64,000 bases of DNA from Nostoc sp. ATCC 53789 (GCF_009873495.1 NZ_CP046703.1:6724501-6788500); one strand, 5' to 3'; positions 53,403 to 61,961 are shown, numbered from the stretch's first letter. Notes: a model not told the origin generated them from the letters alone. Numbers and translations are program-made.

Positions 53403-53471
53403 TTTAATGTCCGTCAAAATAATTTGAGATATCTCCCAAAATTAATTATGCGTTACCTAAAACCCTTGTAG

Positions 53472-53625
53472 ACCCACATTTCTCACAAGCTTGAGGGGCA
53501 GAGGGGCAGAGGTGCAGAACTCAGTACAACTTCTTTCTCCCCTGCTCCCCTGCACAAGGCTCTATCGAAATGTGGTGAGAAATCCGGGGTAGAGAGCTTG
53601 CAATGCAACGCCTCTACAAGGGTTT
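53472..53625. repeat. Inverted-repeat elements between convergent genes
   Basis: ATTTCTCAC (53478-53486) and GTGAGAAAT (about 53573-53582) flank a purine tract (GGGGCAGAGGGGCAGAGG) and a pyrimidine tract (CTCCCCTGCTCCCCTGC). Immediately after, GTAGAG..CTCTAC around TTGCAATGCAAC (about 53590-53622) is another hairpin. These are typical dispersed Nostoc elements. Confidence 0.55.
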
Positions 53626-53657
53626 TTACTCCTATGTCTAATACCTTTGCCAAAACC

Positions 53658-55871
53658 TTAGACAACTGCTAAATTATTCAAGCTACCTTTGTAGCCACTA
53701 ATCTCAATCACAGCATCCGTGAGGGCAGAGAATCCATTAGTATTATCGTTGAGTGCCAGAAAAGTCTGCTGATGATTGCCTGTACCAAGGGTAAAAGTTG
53801 CCGCACCTTTAGCGACAAAATCAGTGACAGTCAATATCTGTTGTATATCCGAGAGATTTAGACTTGCAACTTTGCCAAGTTGAACTAAATTAGCAGCGCT
53901 AACTGCATACAGCCCATCAATTTTATCTTGAGAAATATTCAAGTCAGTTATTTTATCAAAGCTAGACAGCAGCGAATCACTCAGGCTGTTAAACACAAAT
54001 TTATCAGCGCCACAACCGCCTGTGAGAATATCACGCCCAGCACCACCATTGAGGATGTCATTACCATTACCACCGACTAGCTTGTCATTTCCGGCTAATC
54101 CAAGGAGTTGATCGTTGCCGTTTTTGCCAGAAATTTGATCCTTACCAGCCCCACCACTGAGTTTATCTGCACCGTTACCACCGTTTAAGGTAATGTTTGG
54201 CACATTTCCGTCTGTAGTGGTTTTGCTGATTAATTGACCATTGGTATCATAAAAATAAGTGGCAACTGCATCAGTAATGCCATCACTATTTTTGTCAATA
54301 TCTGCGGAAATTAGTTTGCCATTGCGATCGTAGTTGAAAGTCGTAATGTCGTCAGGGATGCGATCGCTATTTTTGTCAGCAATCTGTGCAGCGAGTTTGC
54401 CGTTAGCGTCGTAACTGTAAGCGGTGACTTCATCAAAGATGCCATCATTATTTTTGTCAATTTTTTGTGATGTCAGCTTGCCGCTAAAATCGTAGCTGTA
54501 GATGCCAACTGCATCAATTACACCATCATTGTTGAAGTCATAGCTAGCGGATGCGCGTCCATAAGTAGAGGTTGAGACAAAATCAACTTTGCCGTCGCCG
54601 TTGTCGTCAAGGTTCAGGGATGTCACGTTGCCCTTGGCATCATAAGTAGAGGTTTCGACATAATCAACTTTGCCGTCGCCGTTGCTATCAATGCTATAGG
54701 ATGTCCGGTTGCCCTTGGCATCATAAGTAGAGGTTGAGACAGAATCAACTTTGCCGTCGCCGTTGCTATCAATGCTATAGGATGTCCGGTTGCCCTTGGC
54801 ATCATAAGTAGAGGTTTCGACATAATCAACTTTGCCGTCGCCGTTGCTGTCATAGCTATAGGATGTCCGGTTGCCCTTGGCATCATAAGTAGAGGTTAAG
54901 ACAGAATCAACTTTGCCGTCGCCGTTGCTGTCATAGCTATAGGATGTCCGGTTGCCCTTGGCATCATAAGTAAAAGTTGAGACATAATCAACTTTGCCGT
55001 CGCCGTTAAATTCACTGCTAAAGGATGTCACGTTGCCCTTGGCATCATAAGTAGAGGTGTCGACACGATCAACTTTGCCGTCGCCGTTAAAGTCACTGAT
55101 CGAGGATGTCTGGTTGCCCTTGGCATCATAAGTAGAGGTTTGGACAAAATCAACTTTGCCGTCGCCGTTGCTGTCATAGCTATAGGATGTCCGGTTGCCC
55201 TTGGCATCATAAGTAGAGGTTTCGACATAATCAACTTTGCCGTCGCCGTTGATGTCACTGCTAAAGGATGTCTGGTTGCCCTTGGCATCATAAGTAAAAG
55301 TTGAGACATAATCAACTTTGCCGTCGCCGTTCCTGTCTTCGCTAGAGGATGTCTGGTTGCCCTTGGCATCATAAGTAGAGGTTTGGACAAAATCAACTTT
55401 GCCGTCGCCGTTGCTATCAATGCTATAGGATGTCACGTTGCCCTTGGCATCATAAGTAGAGGTTTCGACATAATCAACTTTGCCGTCGCCGTTGCTGTCA
55501 TAGCTATAGGATGTCCGGTTGCCCTTGGCATCATAAGTAGAGGTTTCGACATAATCAACTTTGCCGTCGCCGTTGCTGTCATAGCTATAGGATGTCCGGT
55601 TGCCCTTGGTATCATAAGTAAAGGTTGCGACATAATCAACTTTGCCGTCGCCGTTGCTATCAATGCTATAGGATGTCCAGTTGCCCTTGGCATCATAAGT
55701 AGAGGTTTCGACATAATCAATTTTGCCGTCGCCGTTGCTATCAATGCTGCTGTATGTCCGGTTATAGCTGTAGGTAATAACGGAGTCTACTATCCCATCA
55801 CTGTTGTTGTCTGTCTTCTCAGATATCACTTTGCGATCGGCATCGTAAGTGTAAGTTGTGGTTAAGGTCAT
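53658..55871 (-). CDS. Bluetail-domain surface protein with 27-residue EF-hand-like repeats and RTX
   Basis: A 737-residue acidic protein. About 20 repeats of 27 residues fill the N-terminal 560: consensus YDSNGDGKVDYVETSTYDAK + GNRTSYS, with the Ca2+-binding loop DxNxDGxxD in each. Fourteen are nearly identical, flanked by diverged units at both ends. RTX nonapeptides follow (GGNGADKLSGG, GGAGRDILTGG), then a C-terminal domain ending ALTDAVIEISGYKGSLNNLA, which I recognise as the bluetail domain of putative cyanobacterial surface proteins. Type I secretion is inferred. Copy number probably varies between strains. Confidence 0.9.
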   Translation of the reverse strand: MTLTTTYTYDADRKVISEKTDNNSDGIVDSVITYSYNRTYSSIDSNGDGKIDYVETSTYDAKGNWTSYSIDSNGDGKVDYVATFTYDTKGNRTSYSYDSNGDGKVDYVETSTYDAKGNRTSYSYDSNGDGKVDYVETSTYDAKGNVTSYSIDSNGDGKVDFVQTSTYDAKGNQTSSSEDRNGDGKVDYVSTFTYDAKGNQTSFSSDINGDGKVDYVETSTYDAKGNRTSYSYDSNGDGKVDFVQTSTYDAKGNQTSSISDFNGDGKVDRVDTSTYDAKGNVTSFSSEFNGDGKVDYVSTFTYDAKGNRTSYSYDSNGDGKVDSVLTSTYDAKGNRTSYSYDSNGDGKVDYVETSTYDAKGNRTSYSIDSNGDGKVDSVSTSTYDAKGNRTSYSIDSNGDGKVDYVETSTYDAKGNVTSLNLDDNGDGKVDFVSTSTYGRASASYDFNNDGVIDAVGIYSYDFSGKLTSQKIDKNNDGIFDEVTAYSYDANGKLAAQIADKNSDRIPDDITTFNYDRNGKLISADIDKNSDGITDAVATYFYDTNGQLISKTTTDGNVPNITLNGGNGADKLSGGAGKDQISGKNGNDQLLGLAGNDKLVGGNGNDILNGGAGRDILTGGCGADKFVFNSLSDSLLSSFDKITDLNISQDKIDGLYAVSAANLVQLGKVASLNLSDIQQILTVTDFVAKGAATFTLGTGNHQQTFLALNDNTNGFSALTDAVIEISGYKGSLNNLAVV
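54543..55745 (-). repeat. 81-nt tandem repeat array within the bluetail gene
   Basis: Fourteen 81-nt units plus a truncated fifteenth, each highly similar at DNA level (recurrent TTGCCCTTGGCATCATAAGT and TCAACTTTGCCGTCGCCGTT on the plus strand). Units differ mainly in a few codons at three fixed places (residues 1, 11-13 and 23 of the 27-residue unit). Confidence 0.95.
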
Positions 55872-56254
55872 AAATTAGTTTTCCTTATCTGTTTTATTAG
55901 AGTTATTTTCTGTAGTACTACTTAGTCTAGAGAGATATAAAACTTTAATTTAAAAATTATTCAGAGTTTATTTAAAATTCATATTTGCTGAACTTCAATA
56001 AAGTTACTCTAAATTCTAGACGTATAGCGATGCCTACGGCAACCTGCACTAACGCATTAAAGAGAGAATTCTTAACGGGCAACAGAGTGTTTTAGGTGGG
56101 AGCTAAATCCGCACCCACAACAACCAATTACATAATGAATTAGACGATCATGAGAACTAAAATTATGAACCTTCTACCCTCTGCCTCCTTCAATTATTGG
56201 AAATACTTGACAATCCAATCTCAACCTTAAATAAACATTAGAAAACTCACTATT
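55872..56254. other. Intergenic region upstream of the bluetail gene
   Basis: About 380 bp between two minus-strand genes. It should contain the promoter of the bluetail gene. A partial copy of the GCGATGCCTACGGC repeat is near 56027-56041. No gene is seen. Confidence 0.4.
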
Positions 56255-57700
56255 TTACTCACCACCACTAATATTTTTTTGTTGTTGATAACGCAGTTTA
56301 AACTGGTTTTGTTGTATTTTATGATCCACAATTGGGTCAGGATAGCCAACAGCATGACGTTCTAAAGGTGGAATTTTCCCAGTAACTAAATATTCTGTAT
56401 CTACAGACCTTAATTCTGATACCCATTGCCGAATATATTCCCCTTCTGGATCGAATTTTTGTGTTTGACTGGCTGGATTGAAAATCCGCACAGGTTTGGG
56501 GTCCATACCGCTAGAAGCACTCCATTGCCAACCGCCATTATTAGCAGACAAATCTCCATCAATCAACTTCTGCATAAAGTATTTTTCTCCCAATTGGGGA
56601 TTAATTAGCAAGTCTTTAGTGAGGAAACTAGCAACAATCATTCGACAACGGTTGTGCATCCAGCCACTTTCATTCATCTGGCGCATTGCTGCATCCACAA
56701 TAGGGTAGCCAGTTCTTCCTTCACACCAAGCTTGGAAATGTTCTTCATTAGTTTCCCAAGGAAAGTTCTTAAAGGTGTCGCGGAAAGCACCATCGGCTAA
56801 TTCCGGGAAGTTATACATTGCGTGTTGATAAAACTCCCGCCAAGCTAATTCCTGTTGCCATGTGCGGATATTAACTGCTGTTTCCTCACTACGACTATTT
56901 TCCAGTGCTTCTATGGTTGCTTGCCAAACGGTGCGAATGCCAATTACCCCAAATTTTAAAGCTGCACTCAGTTGTGATGTGCCATCAACTGCGGGGTAAT
57001 TTCGCTGTTCTTGGTATTCAGTAATCGCTTTATAAGTAAATTCTTCTAATTTTTCTTGCGCCGCCGCCTCTCCTGGTGCAATAATCAATTCTCCATCCCA
57101 AATAAACCCTAAATCTTTAGCTGAAGGTAATGTCACAGAACCCGCAAGTTTGGCAATTTCTTGTTCAGCTTCTGTTAATCCCTCAACATTTTGCAGTGTT
57201 TCAACTGGGTTCGCTTTCGGTTTGATAATCCAATTTTTCCAGAAGGGGGTATAAACCGTGTATGGACTGTTACCACCTGTGCGGATCTCATCTGGGGAAT
57301 TGAGGATTTGATCCCAGTTTTGATTAAGAAACTCAATACCTTTTTCTTTGAGGGCATTTATAATGGTGCGATCGCGTTCTTGTGAATAAGGTTCTACATC
57401 CCAATTCCAAAAAACAGCTTTGGCGTTTATTGCCTTTGCTAAAGCTGGTATAGCTTGTACAGGATCAGCGTGGAGTATTAACAACTGGCTACCAACTTGA
57501 GCATATCGCTCTTGGAGTTTCTGCAAACAGCCAATCATATAAGTTACTCTCACAGTAGCAACATCATCCCGTTCTAGAATATGTGGATCGAGGCAAAACA
57601 CGCCCACCACCTTTGGACTTTGCCGTTTTGCCGCAGCCAGCCCCGTATTGTCAGAAATGCGTAAATCGCGCCGATGCCAAAACAGAATTAAGTCAGACAT
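56255..57700 (-). CDS. phr: Deoxyribodipyrimidine photolyase (class I, 8-HDF-type)
   Basis: A light-driven CPD photolyase of 481 residues. The N-terminal antenna domain begins SDLILFWHRRDLRISDNTGL. The C-terminal FAD domain has ELAWREFYQHAM, the signature GYPIVDAAMRQMNESGWMHN and NNGGWQWSASSGMDPKPVRI. This matches the cyanobacterial enzyme using 8-hydroxy-5-deazaflavin as antenna. The frame is open 17 codons further upstream, but ATG 57700 gives the family N-terminus. It repairs UV-induced cyclobutane dimers. Single gene, minus strand. Confidence 0.94.
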   Translation of the reverse strand: MSDLILFWHRRDLRISDNTGLAAAKRQSPKVVGVFCLDPHILERDDVATVRVTYMIGCLQKLQERYAQVGSQLLILHADPVQAIPALAKAINAKAVFWNWDVEPYSQERDRTIINALKEKGIEFLNQNWDQILNSPDEIRTGGNSPYTVYTPFWKNWIIKPKANPVETLQNVEGLTEAEQEIAKLAGSVTLPSAKDLGFIWDGELIIAPGEAAAQEKLEEFTYKAITEYQEQRNYPAVDGTSQLSAALKFGVIGIRTVWQATIEALENSRSEETAVNIRTWQQELAWREFYQHAMYNFPELADGAFRDTFKNFPWETNEEHFQAWCEGRTGYPIVDAAMRQMNESGWMHNRCRMIVASFLTKDLLINPQLGEKYFMQKLIDGDLSANNGGWQWSASSGMDPKPVRIFNPASQTQKFDPEGEYIRQWVSELRSVDTEYLVTGKIPPLERHAVGYPDPIVDHKIQQNQFKLRYQQQKNISGGE

Positions 57701-57794
57701 TCTATGCTGTATATAGTTCACCCGTACTAGCTTAGATGCTAGTGGTACCAATGAACATCATTCTGGCGATAAATTATATTCTGTAAATGGGCAT

Positions 57795-57905
57795 TGGGCA
57801 TTGGGAAGAGGACTTGGGGACAAGGAGAATTGGGGACAAGGGGAAAGACTTGTTTCAAGTTCTCACTTCTTGTCCCCTTGTCCCCTTGTCCCTCTGCCCC
57901 ATTCC
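57795..57905. repeat. GGGGACAAGG / CCCCTTGTCC inverted repeat
   Basis: Direct copies of GGGGACAAGG at about 57814-57845 pair with TTGTCCCCTTGTCCCC at about 57868-57893, giving an imperfect hairpin. It lies between divergent genes. Same low-complexity type as 18105-18200 and 53490-53560. Confidence 0.6.
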
Positions 57906-57986
57906 CCGGTTTGTCAGTCGGGAATAGTGGCTTTTTAGCTCAAAGATAGAGTATACTCTTCTTAACAGTTAATTAGTCTTTTTGTC

Positions 57987-58541
57987 ATGGCTAACCTACT
58001 ACTTGATGACGGTACGATTGAGAGCGATTTAGGCGAAATAGCTCGTGAACTTGCGCCTTTTGGCATTCAACTCAGACACTACGACCCAGGAACATCGCTA
58101 CTCTTCCCCAATCTGTTAAGCCAGGACGTTTTAACTGAGTCTGAGAAACGTTATTGTGTAGAACTCCATAACAGCGTTTTTGAATTTCTTCAGCAAGAAA
58201 ATGGTGCTATCTGGTGTGACTTGCTAAATGTGCATCCAGGTTCCTTTAATCTTCACCATCTGATAGCAACCTACAGCCGTTACCATACTCATCCTGCGCC
58301 TGAACCCCTCTACGTGTTAGCAGGAGAAATGATCTATGGCTTTGTACGACCTGATGGCAGTCAGGTACAGCTTTTAGTTCAGGCACAAGACTATCTTTAC
58401 ATCCCCGCCGAGGTTGAGCATTGGTGCAGTCCAAGTGCGTCGTTGAATTTCAAAGCAGTACGCTATTTTGCAATAGCCGAGGGTTGGGTTCCCAATTATA
58501 CGGGTACTCAAGTTAGTGATTCACTCAACAAGCCAAGTTAA
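57987..58541 (+). CDS. Cupin protein, acireductone dioxygenase-like
   Basis: A 184-residue cupin. The metal ligands match acireductone dioxygenase: His100-x-His102-x3-Glu106 (YHTHPAPEPLYVLAGEMIYG) and a distal His145 (AEVEHWCSPS). Acireductone dioxygenase acts late in methionine salvage, releasing keto-methylthiobutyrate and formate. Compared with typical ARD the spacing is the same but the HTHxxDE pattern is changed to HTHPAPE. Start ATG 57987. No other methionine-salvage gene is in the window, so substrate is uncertain. Confidence 0.75.
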   Translation: MANLLLDDGTIESDLGEIARELAPFGIQLRHYDPGTSLLFPNLLSQDVLTESEKRYCVELHNSVFEFLQQENGAIWCDLLNVHPGSFNLHHLIATYSRYHTHPAPEPLYVLAGEMIYGFVRPDGSQVQLLVQAQDYLYIPAEVEHWCSPSASLNFKAVRYFAIAEGWVPNYTGTQVSDSLNKPS

Positions 58542-58928
58542 AGCTCAGTTACATTATTGCCAACTCTGATATTTCTTACTTAATGCTTTAACGTGTCGCA
58601 GAAGTCCCCACCTTCTCTGCGAGACGCTATTTGCGTTCAATGTACTCTAATGATAGGTATTGTGAGCGGGGGGATTCGTCATCGCCCTTGCCGTCTCCCC
58701 TTGGGAGAAAATTTTCTGATAGAATTATTTGGTCTTGACCATCAATGCCATAAGCGAAAACCAAGCTAACAGGTATATGTTGCAAGAAAAAGATTTGGGT
58801 CTTGGGAACCAGGACTCCTGCCCTTGGAGGGAATGTTAGACTTTCTGGTACTACGAAGTCCTGGAGACTGTTCCCGATGAATTGGGAAGCCCCGTCCGTC
58901 TTACGGCGGCGGGGTAGTTCACTGCTTT
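58542..58928. mobile_element. Remnant right end of an IS200/IS605-type element (TnpB RNA-like end)
   Basis: GAAGCCCCGTCCGTCTTACG + GCGGCGGGGTAGTTCAC (58886-58922) forms a GC-rich hairpin CCCCG..CGGGG like the right ends of cyanobacterial IS605-type elements. The upstream segment (GGGAACCAGGACTCCTG..., about 58804-58885) resembles the omegaRNA-overlapping 3' region of tnpB genes. No tnpB or tnpA frame remains. A repeat of the TTCTCTGCGAGACGCT type lies at about 58612-58628. Confidence 0.45.
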
Positions 58929-59039
58929 AACTCTAAACTCAATTCTCTTACTCAATTAGAAGATTTAAGTGAGGCGCTATTAGATTTTTCCACATCATCT
59001 GACTTGACAAAATGGTTAAATAATGTAGTGCAAAGCTGA
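58929..59039 (+). pseudogene. C-terminal fragment of a DUF4351 protein
   Basis: An open stretch without a start reads LNSLTQLEDLSEALLDFSTS + SDLTKWLNNVVQS and ends at TGA 59037-59039. It matches the C-terminal DUF4351 signature (LxxLEALGEALLDFSxxADLxxWL) of Rpn/transposase-like nucleases. It begins directly after the IS605-type end, so insertion probably cut the gene. Only about 36 codons remain. Confidence 0.55.
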
Positions 59040-59044
59040 AAGAT

Positions 59045-59842
59045 TCACTCAACTTCCTCACAGAGAATTAACAGCGTTTCCATTGCCTCTGCTAGAGAAA
59101 TCAACTCTGTCCAAGAGGAGCCACTAACTAGATTTTGGGCGTGAGCTAATCGGTTTCGCAACTGTTCAGCAGACTTTAGGAAGCGTTCACCAAACCGTTT
59201 GGATTTTAATCCCAGTTGCTGGAGAAGTTCTGGCTGATTTAAAATCAACTCTCGCTTATCACAGAATTGCAGATAATCTAACAAATCCGTAGCTTCGTTT
59301 CTTTCCTGACTCTCTCGCCATAACCGTTGAGCAACCTCTAAGCGCTCAGGTTTGAGGACTTTTTGCCAAGAATCTTGAGGATAGTAAATCCGCACCAGGC
59401 GCAGCAAATTCATTTCTAGGAGCGTTACCAAGCCAAACAGCAGCATTCGCGCGGGTGCTTTCTGCAAGTCGCCACAGGTAATAATACCACTTACCTGATT
59501 GCAGTCCAAGACAAACAATCGCGGAGTTTGTTGTAGGATGGGTAGCAACTTTATCAGTGGGGTAGAAATGGCTATTAGTTCTTTGGGATGAAACACCCGT
59601 TGATAGTCGCCACACTTGCCTTCTTTGCCTTGAATCAAACTAGAGCGTTCTACATAACCGCTTATAATATCTCCTGTCTCAACGCCGATAACATCAAAAT
59701 TTTGTGCCTGCATCCAATGCAGCACTTCTGTCACCTCCGCATTAGCTGGCATAGCTTTGAGGGGTTCTGCCACATATTCAATGGTGATATTGTTCTCAAA
59801 TAAACTCCGCAGGTCTTGAGAACGCGATTTTAGGTGTTTCAT
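59045..59842 (-). CDS. CBS-domain protein with C-terminal HEPN-type motif
   Basis: A 265-residue protein. The N-terminal half looks like a CBS pair (FDVIGVETGDIISGYVERSS, PRLFVLDCNQVSGIITCGDL). The C-terminal half is helical and ends near SAEQLRNRLAHAQNLV, giving an R-x4-H motif (Arg229, His234), the RNase motif of HEPN domains. HEPN proteins are often RNA-cleaving effectors in defence or toxin systems; CBS pairs bind adenyl ligands. An adenine-nucleotide-gated nuclease is one possible reading. No partner gene is obvious; the GGAGG directly abuts ATG 59842. Confidence 0.7.
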   Translation of the reverse strand: MKHLKSRSQDLRSLFENNITIEYVAEPLKAMPANAEVTEVLHWMQAQNFDVIGVETGDIISGYVERSSLIQGKEGKCGDYQRVFHPKELIAISTPLIKLLPILQQTPRLFVLDCNQVSGIITCGDLQKAPARMLLFGLVTLLEMNLLRLVRIYYPQDSWQKVLKPERLEVAQRLWRESQERNEATDLLDYLQFCDKRELILNQPELLQQLGLKSKRFGERFLKSAEQLRNRLAHAQNLVSGSSWTELISLAEAMETLLILCEEVE

Positions 59843-60165
59843 CCTCCGGTTGTGAACTTACGCTTAGATAATCCTAGGGCACTCACGCGATGTCTGCGAC
59901 GGGCTACGCCTACGCCAGTGGAATTTTCTGCCAGATTACCCCTGCAATCGCTATCTCGACAAATACCATAGACCAATATCATACTATCCTAGTTATTATA
60001 AAGATAGTGACGCTTAGACATTTTCAAGGAATAAAATATTTTGCAACTACAAAAAAATAAATATTTATGTAGTTATTTGGATCAGATTAGTTGATTAATT
60101 TTGCTAAAAATGCCGAAAATTCTCGCAAAAAAATGTTATTACTAAAACGACATATCGAATTGATA
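59843..60165. other. Intergenic region with an interspersed repeat copy
   Basis: About 320 bp between the divergent CBS-HEPN and RHH-TOBE genes. It includes a GCGATGTCTGCGACGGGCTA + CGCCTACGCC repeat at 59887-59916. The rest is AT-rich and should hold both promoters. Confidence 0.45.
59887..59916 (+). repeat. Interspersed repeat GCGATGTCTRCGACGGGCTA-CGCCTACGCC
   Basis: Intergenic copy of the same element that appears translated within the GT4 gene (37394-37420) and, in diverged form, the nif3-like gene. Another copy on the opposite strand is at 60698-60726, and a partial one near 8333. Confidence 0.75.
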
Positions 60166-60185
60166 GTTGGTAGAATTTTACCAAC
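60166..60185. promoter_or_regulatory. 20-bp palindrome upstream of the RHH-TOBE gene
   Basis: GTTGGTA-GAATTT-TACCAAC is a palindrome ending 29 bp before ATG 60215. The flanks extend the symmetry imperfectly (TGATA...GATAA). RHH repressors commonly bind such sites and regulate their own genes, so it is a candidate operator. Confidence 0.6.
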
Positions 60186-60214
60186 GATAACCAAAATTGA
60201 TAAATAATATTATT

Positions 60215-60661
60215 ATGCCAAGAAAAGAACAAGGATGGGTTACATTTCAAACCTCAGAGGACGAGCGGAAGATTCTAGAGGAGTTCTGCGAACAGTCTCA
60301 ACGCACCAAGACTGAGATTTTGCGGGAACTCGTGCGTAGTCTCCCTCAGCACTCGTCAGGAACAGTACTACCACCAACTCAGCAAGAAAAACAGGAAGAT
60401 ATCTACTATACTCAAAAGCCTGATATAGAAAGTACTATTCCCAAGAAATCACTAAAAGTTAGCTCTCGTAATATTCTTAAAGGTGTTGTTAAACGAGTTG
60501 TTTATGGAGCAGTTAATAGTGAGATAACTCTGGAAATTATTCATAAAGTAGAATTAACCTCAATTATCACCAGAGCTTCGGCAGAAGAGTTAGAACTATC
60601 TGAGGGAAAAGAAGCTTATGCAGTGATTAAGTCGAACGATATTGTCATTGCTAGAGAATAA
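60215..60661 (+). CDS. Ribbon-helix-helix protein fused to a TOBE/Mop domain
   Basis: A 148-residue protein from ATG 60215. The N-terminal part (EQGWVTFQTSEDERKILEEF and QRTKTEILRELVRSL) is an RHH DNA-binding domain. A polar linker follows (about 55-85). The C-terminal domain SSRNILKGVVKRVVYGAVNS + EITLEI...AIITRAS-type pattern to EAYAVIKSNDIVIARE is a Mop/TOBE domain, which binds molybdate or tungstate. The combination suggests an oxyanion-responsive regulator; no molybdate transporter gene is visible in the window. The longer TTG-initiated form (60197) is less likely. Confidence 0.8.
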   Translation: MPRKEQGWVTFQTSEDERKILEEFCEQSQRTKTEILRELVRSLPQHSSGTVLPPTQQEKQEDIYYTQKPDIESTIPKKSLKVSSRNILKGVVKRVVYGAVNSEITLEIIHKVELTSIITRASAEELELSEGKEAYAVIKSNDIVIARE

Positions 60662-60697
60662 AAATACGGGATTTTAGGCGTTGGGTATTAAATGTCA

Positions 60698-60726
60698 GCG
60701 TAGGCGTAGCCCGTCGTAGATATCGC
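60698..60726 (-). repeat. Interspersed repeat copy (reverse orientation)
   Basis: On the minus strand: GCGATATCTACGACGGGCTA followed by CGCCTACGC. Same family as 37394, 59887 and (diverged) 32857. It lies between the RHH-TOBE and dus genes. Confidence 0.7.
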
Positions 60727-60815
60727 ATCTACACCCACAGCAAAACTGACGAAGGTTACAACTTTTAGTAAGCATTTTTTGATAGAGTGATGCTTTGTCA
60801 AACGCTCTCATATTC

Positions 60816-61838
60816 ATGTCGTCCCAGGTATCGCTCCCCCAATCGCTCCATCCATACCTACCCCTCACCGCTCTTGCGCCCATGCAGGATGTGACAAACC
60901 TCTGGTTTATGAAGGTCATTGCCCACTACGGCAGCCCTGACTACTTCTTCACCGAGTATTTCCGCGTCAATGATACCTCACGGCTCAATCGTAACATTCT
61001 GGCAGCAATCACCGAAAACGACACGGGTCGCCCTGTTTTTGCTCAAATGATTGGCGAAAGCATTCCAGACTTAGTAAGAACAGCAATTGATCTCTGTCGC
61101 TATAATATCGCTGGAGTTGATTTGAATATGGGCTGTCCAGCACCTAGAATCTATCGCAAAAATGTTGGGGGTGGATTGTTGCTCTCACCAGAAAAAGTAG
61201 ATCGGATTTTAGCAGAATTGCGGCAGGCAGTGAACGATCGCCCTTTGACTGTCAAGATGCGCGTAGGCTTTGAAAATACAGATAACTTTTACAAAATTCT
61301 AGATATAATCAATCGCCACAACATTGATTTATTGAGTTTGCATGGTCGCACAGTGAAAGATATGTACCACGGGGCAGTGAGATATGATTTGATTGCTGAA
61401 GCGGTTAGACGAGTCGATTGTCCAGTGCTTGCCAATGGCAATATCAACTCTGCAAAAACTGCTATTGAAGTGCTTTCTCAAACGGGCGCAGCTGGTGTGA
61501 TGATAGGGCGCTGGGCGATTGGCAATCCTTGGATTTTTAATCAAATTCGGCAAGCTTTGCGCTTCGAGCCGATCGCACCCGTTCCTTTAGTAGAAGTACG
61601 CAACTATATTGATCGTTTATGGCAGACCCCCACAGCAGCAACTATGCCAGAGCGATCGCGTGTAGGCTATCTGAAAATGTTCCTCAACTACATTGCCCTG
61701 AGTGTTGACACTGAAGGTCATTTCCTGCGGCTGATGCGACAGACGCAGACCGAGATAGAATTGTTTAACCTCTGCGATCGCGTTCTCCTTGCCGATCTGA
61801 CGAAAACTTTAGCCCTAGCACCCTCCTTGAGCGTTTAA
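60816..61838 (+). CDS. dus: tRNA-dihydrouridine synthase
   Basis: An FMN-dependent enzyme that reduces uridine to dihydrouridine in the tRNA D loop. The 340-residue TIM barrel has APMQDVTNLWF at the N-terminus, the active-site Cys in DLNMGCPAPRIYRKNVGG, the FMN/phosphate region LLSLHGRTVKDMYHG and GAAGVMIGRWAIGNPWIF. ATG 60816 is preferred over a TTG seven codons upstream. Subgroup (DusA/B/C) is not certain; the GCPAPRIY signature resembles the DusC-like group. It converges on the RTX gene at the window's end. Confidence 0.92.
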   Translation: MSSQVSLPQSLHPYLPLTALAPMQDVTNLWFMKVIAHYGSPDYFFTEYFRVNDTSRLNRNILAAITENDTGRPVFAQMIGESIPDLVRTAIDLCRYNIAGVDLNMGCPAPRIYRKNVGGGLLLSPEKVDRILAELRQAVNDRPLTVKMRVGFENTDNFYKILDIINRHNIDLLSLHGRTVKDMYHGAVRYDLIAEAVRRVDCPVLANGNINSAKTAIEVLSQTGAAGVMIGRWAIGNPWIFNQIRQALRFEPIAPVPLVEVRNYIDRLWQTPTAATMPERSRVGYLKMFLNYIALSVDTEGHFLRLMRQTQTEIELFNLCDRVLLADLTKTLALAPSLSV

Positions 61839-61961
61839 GTAACTATGGCAACTATTTGAAATAGGCATTTTTGACGCTTTCTGAATACGAATGCGAGGTG
61901 CTGAAAATAGTACCTCGCAATCTCTCTGTGCTGTTTATTTATGGAAGAGTGTCAATCATCA

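Noticed and set aside
54543..55745. CRISPR array
   Set aside because: Repeats are 81 nt, contiguous, in frame and without unique spacers; no cas genes are present.
54623..55865. Several repeated open frames on both strands within the bluetail gene (e.g. LLMMPRATGHPIAMTATATA-type)
   Set aside because: They are alternative-frame readings of the 81-nt repeat array.
58560..58800. Minus-strand open stretch (SLVFAYGIDGQDQIIL...)
   Set aside because: It overlaps IS605-type end sequence and a dispersed repeat, has no start and no recognised family.
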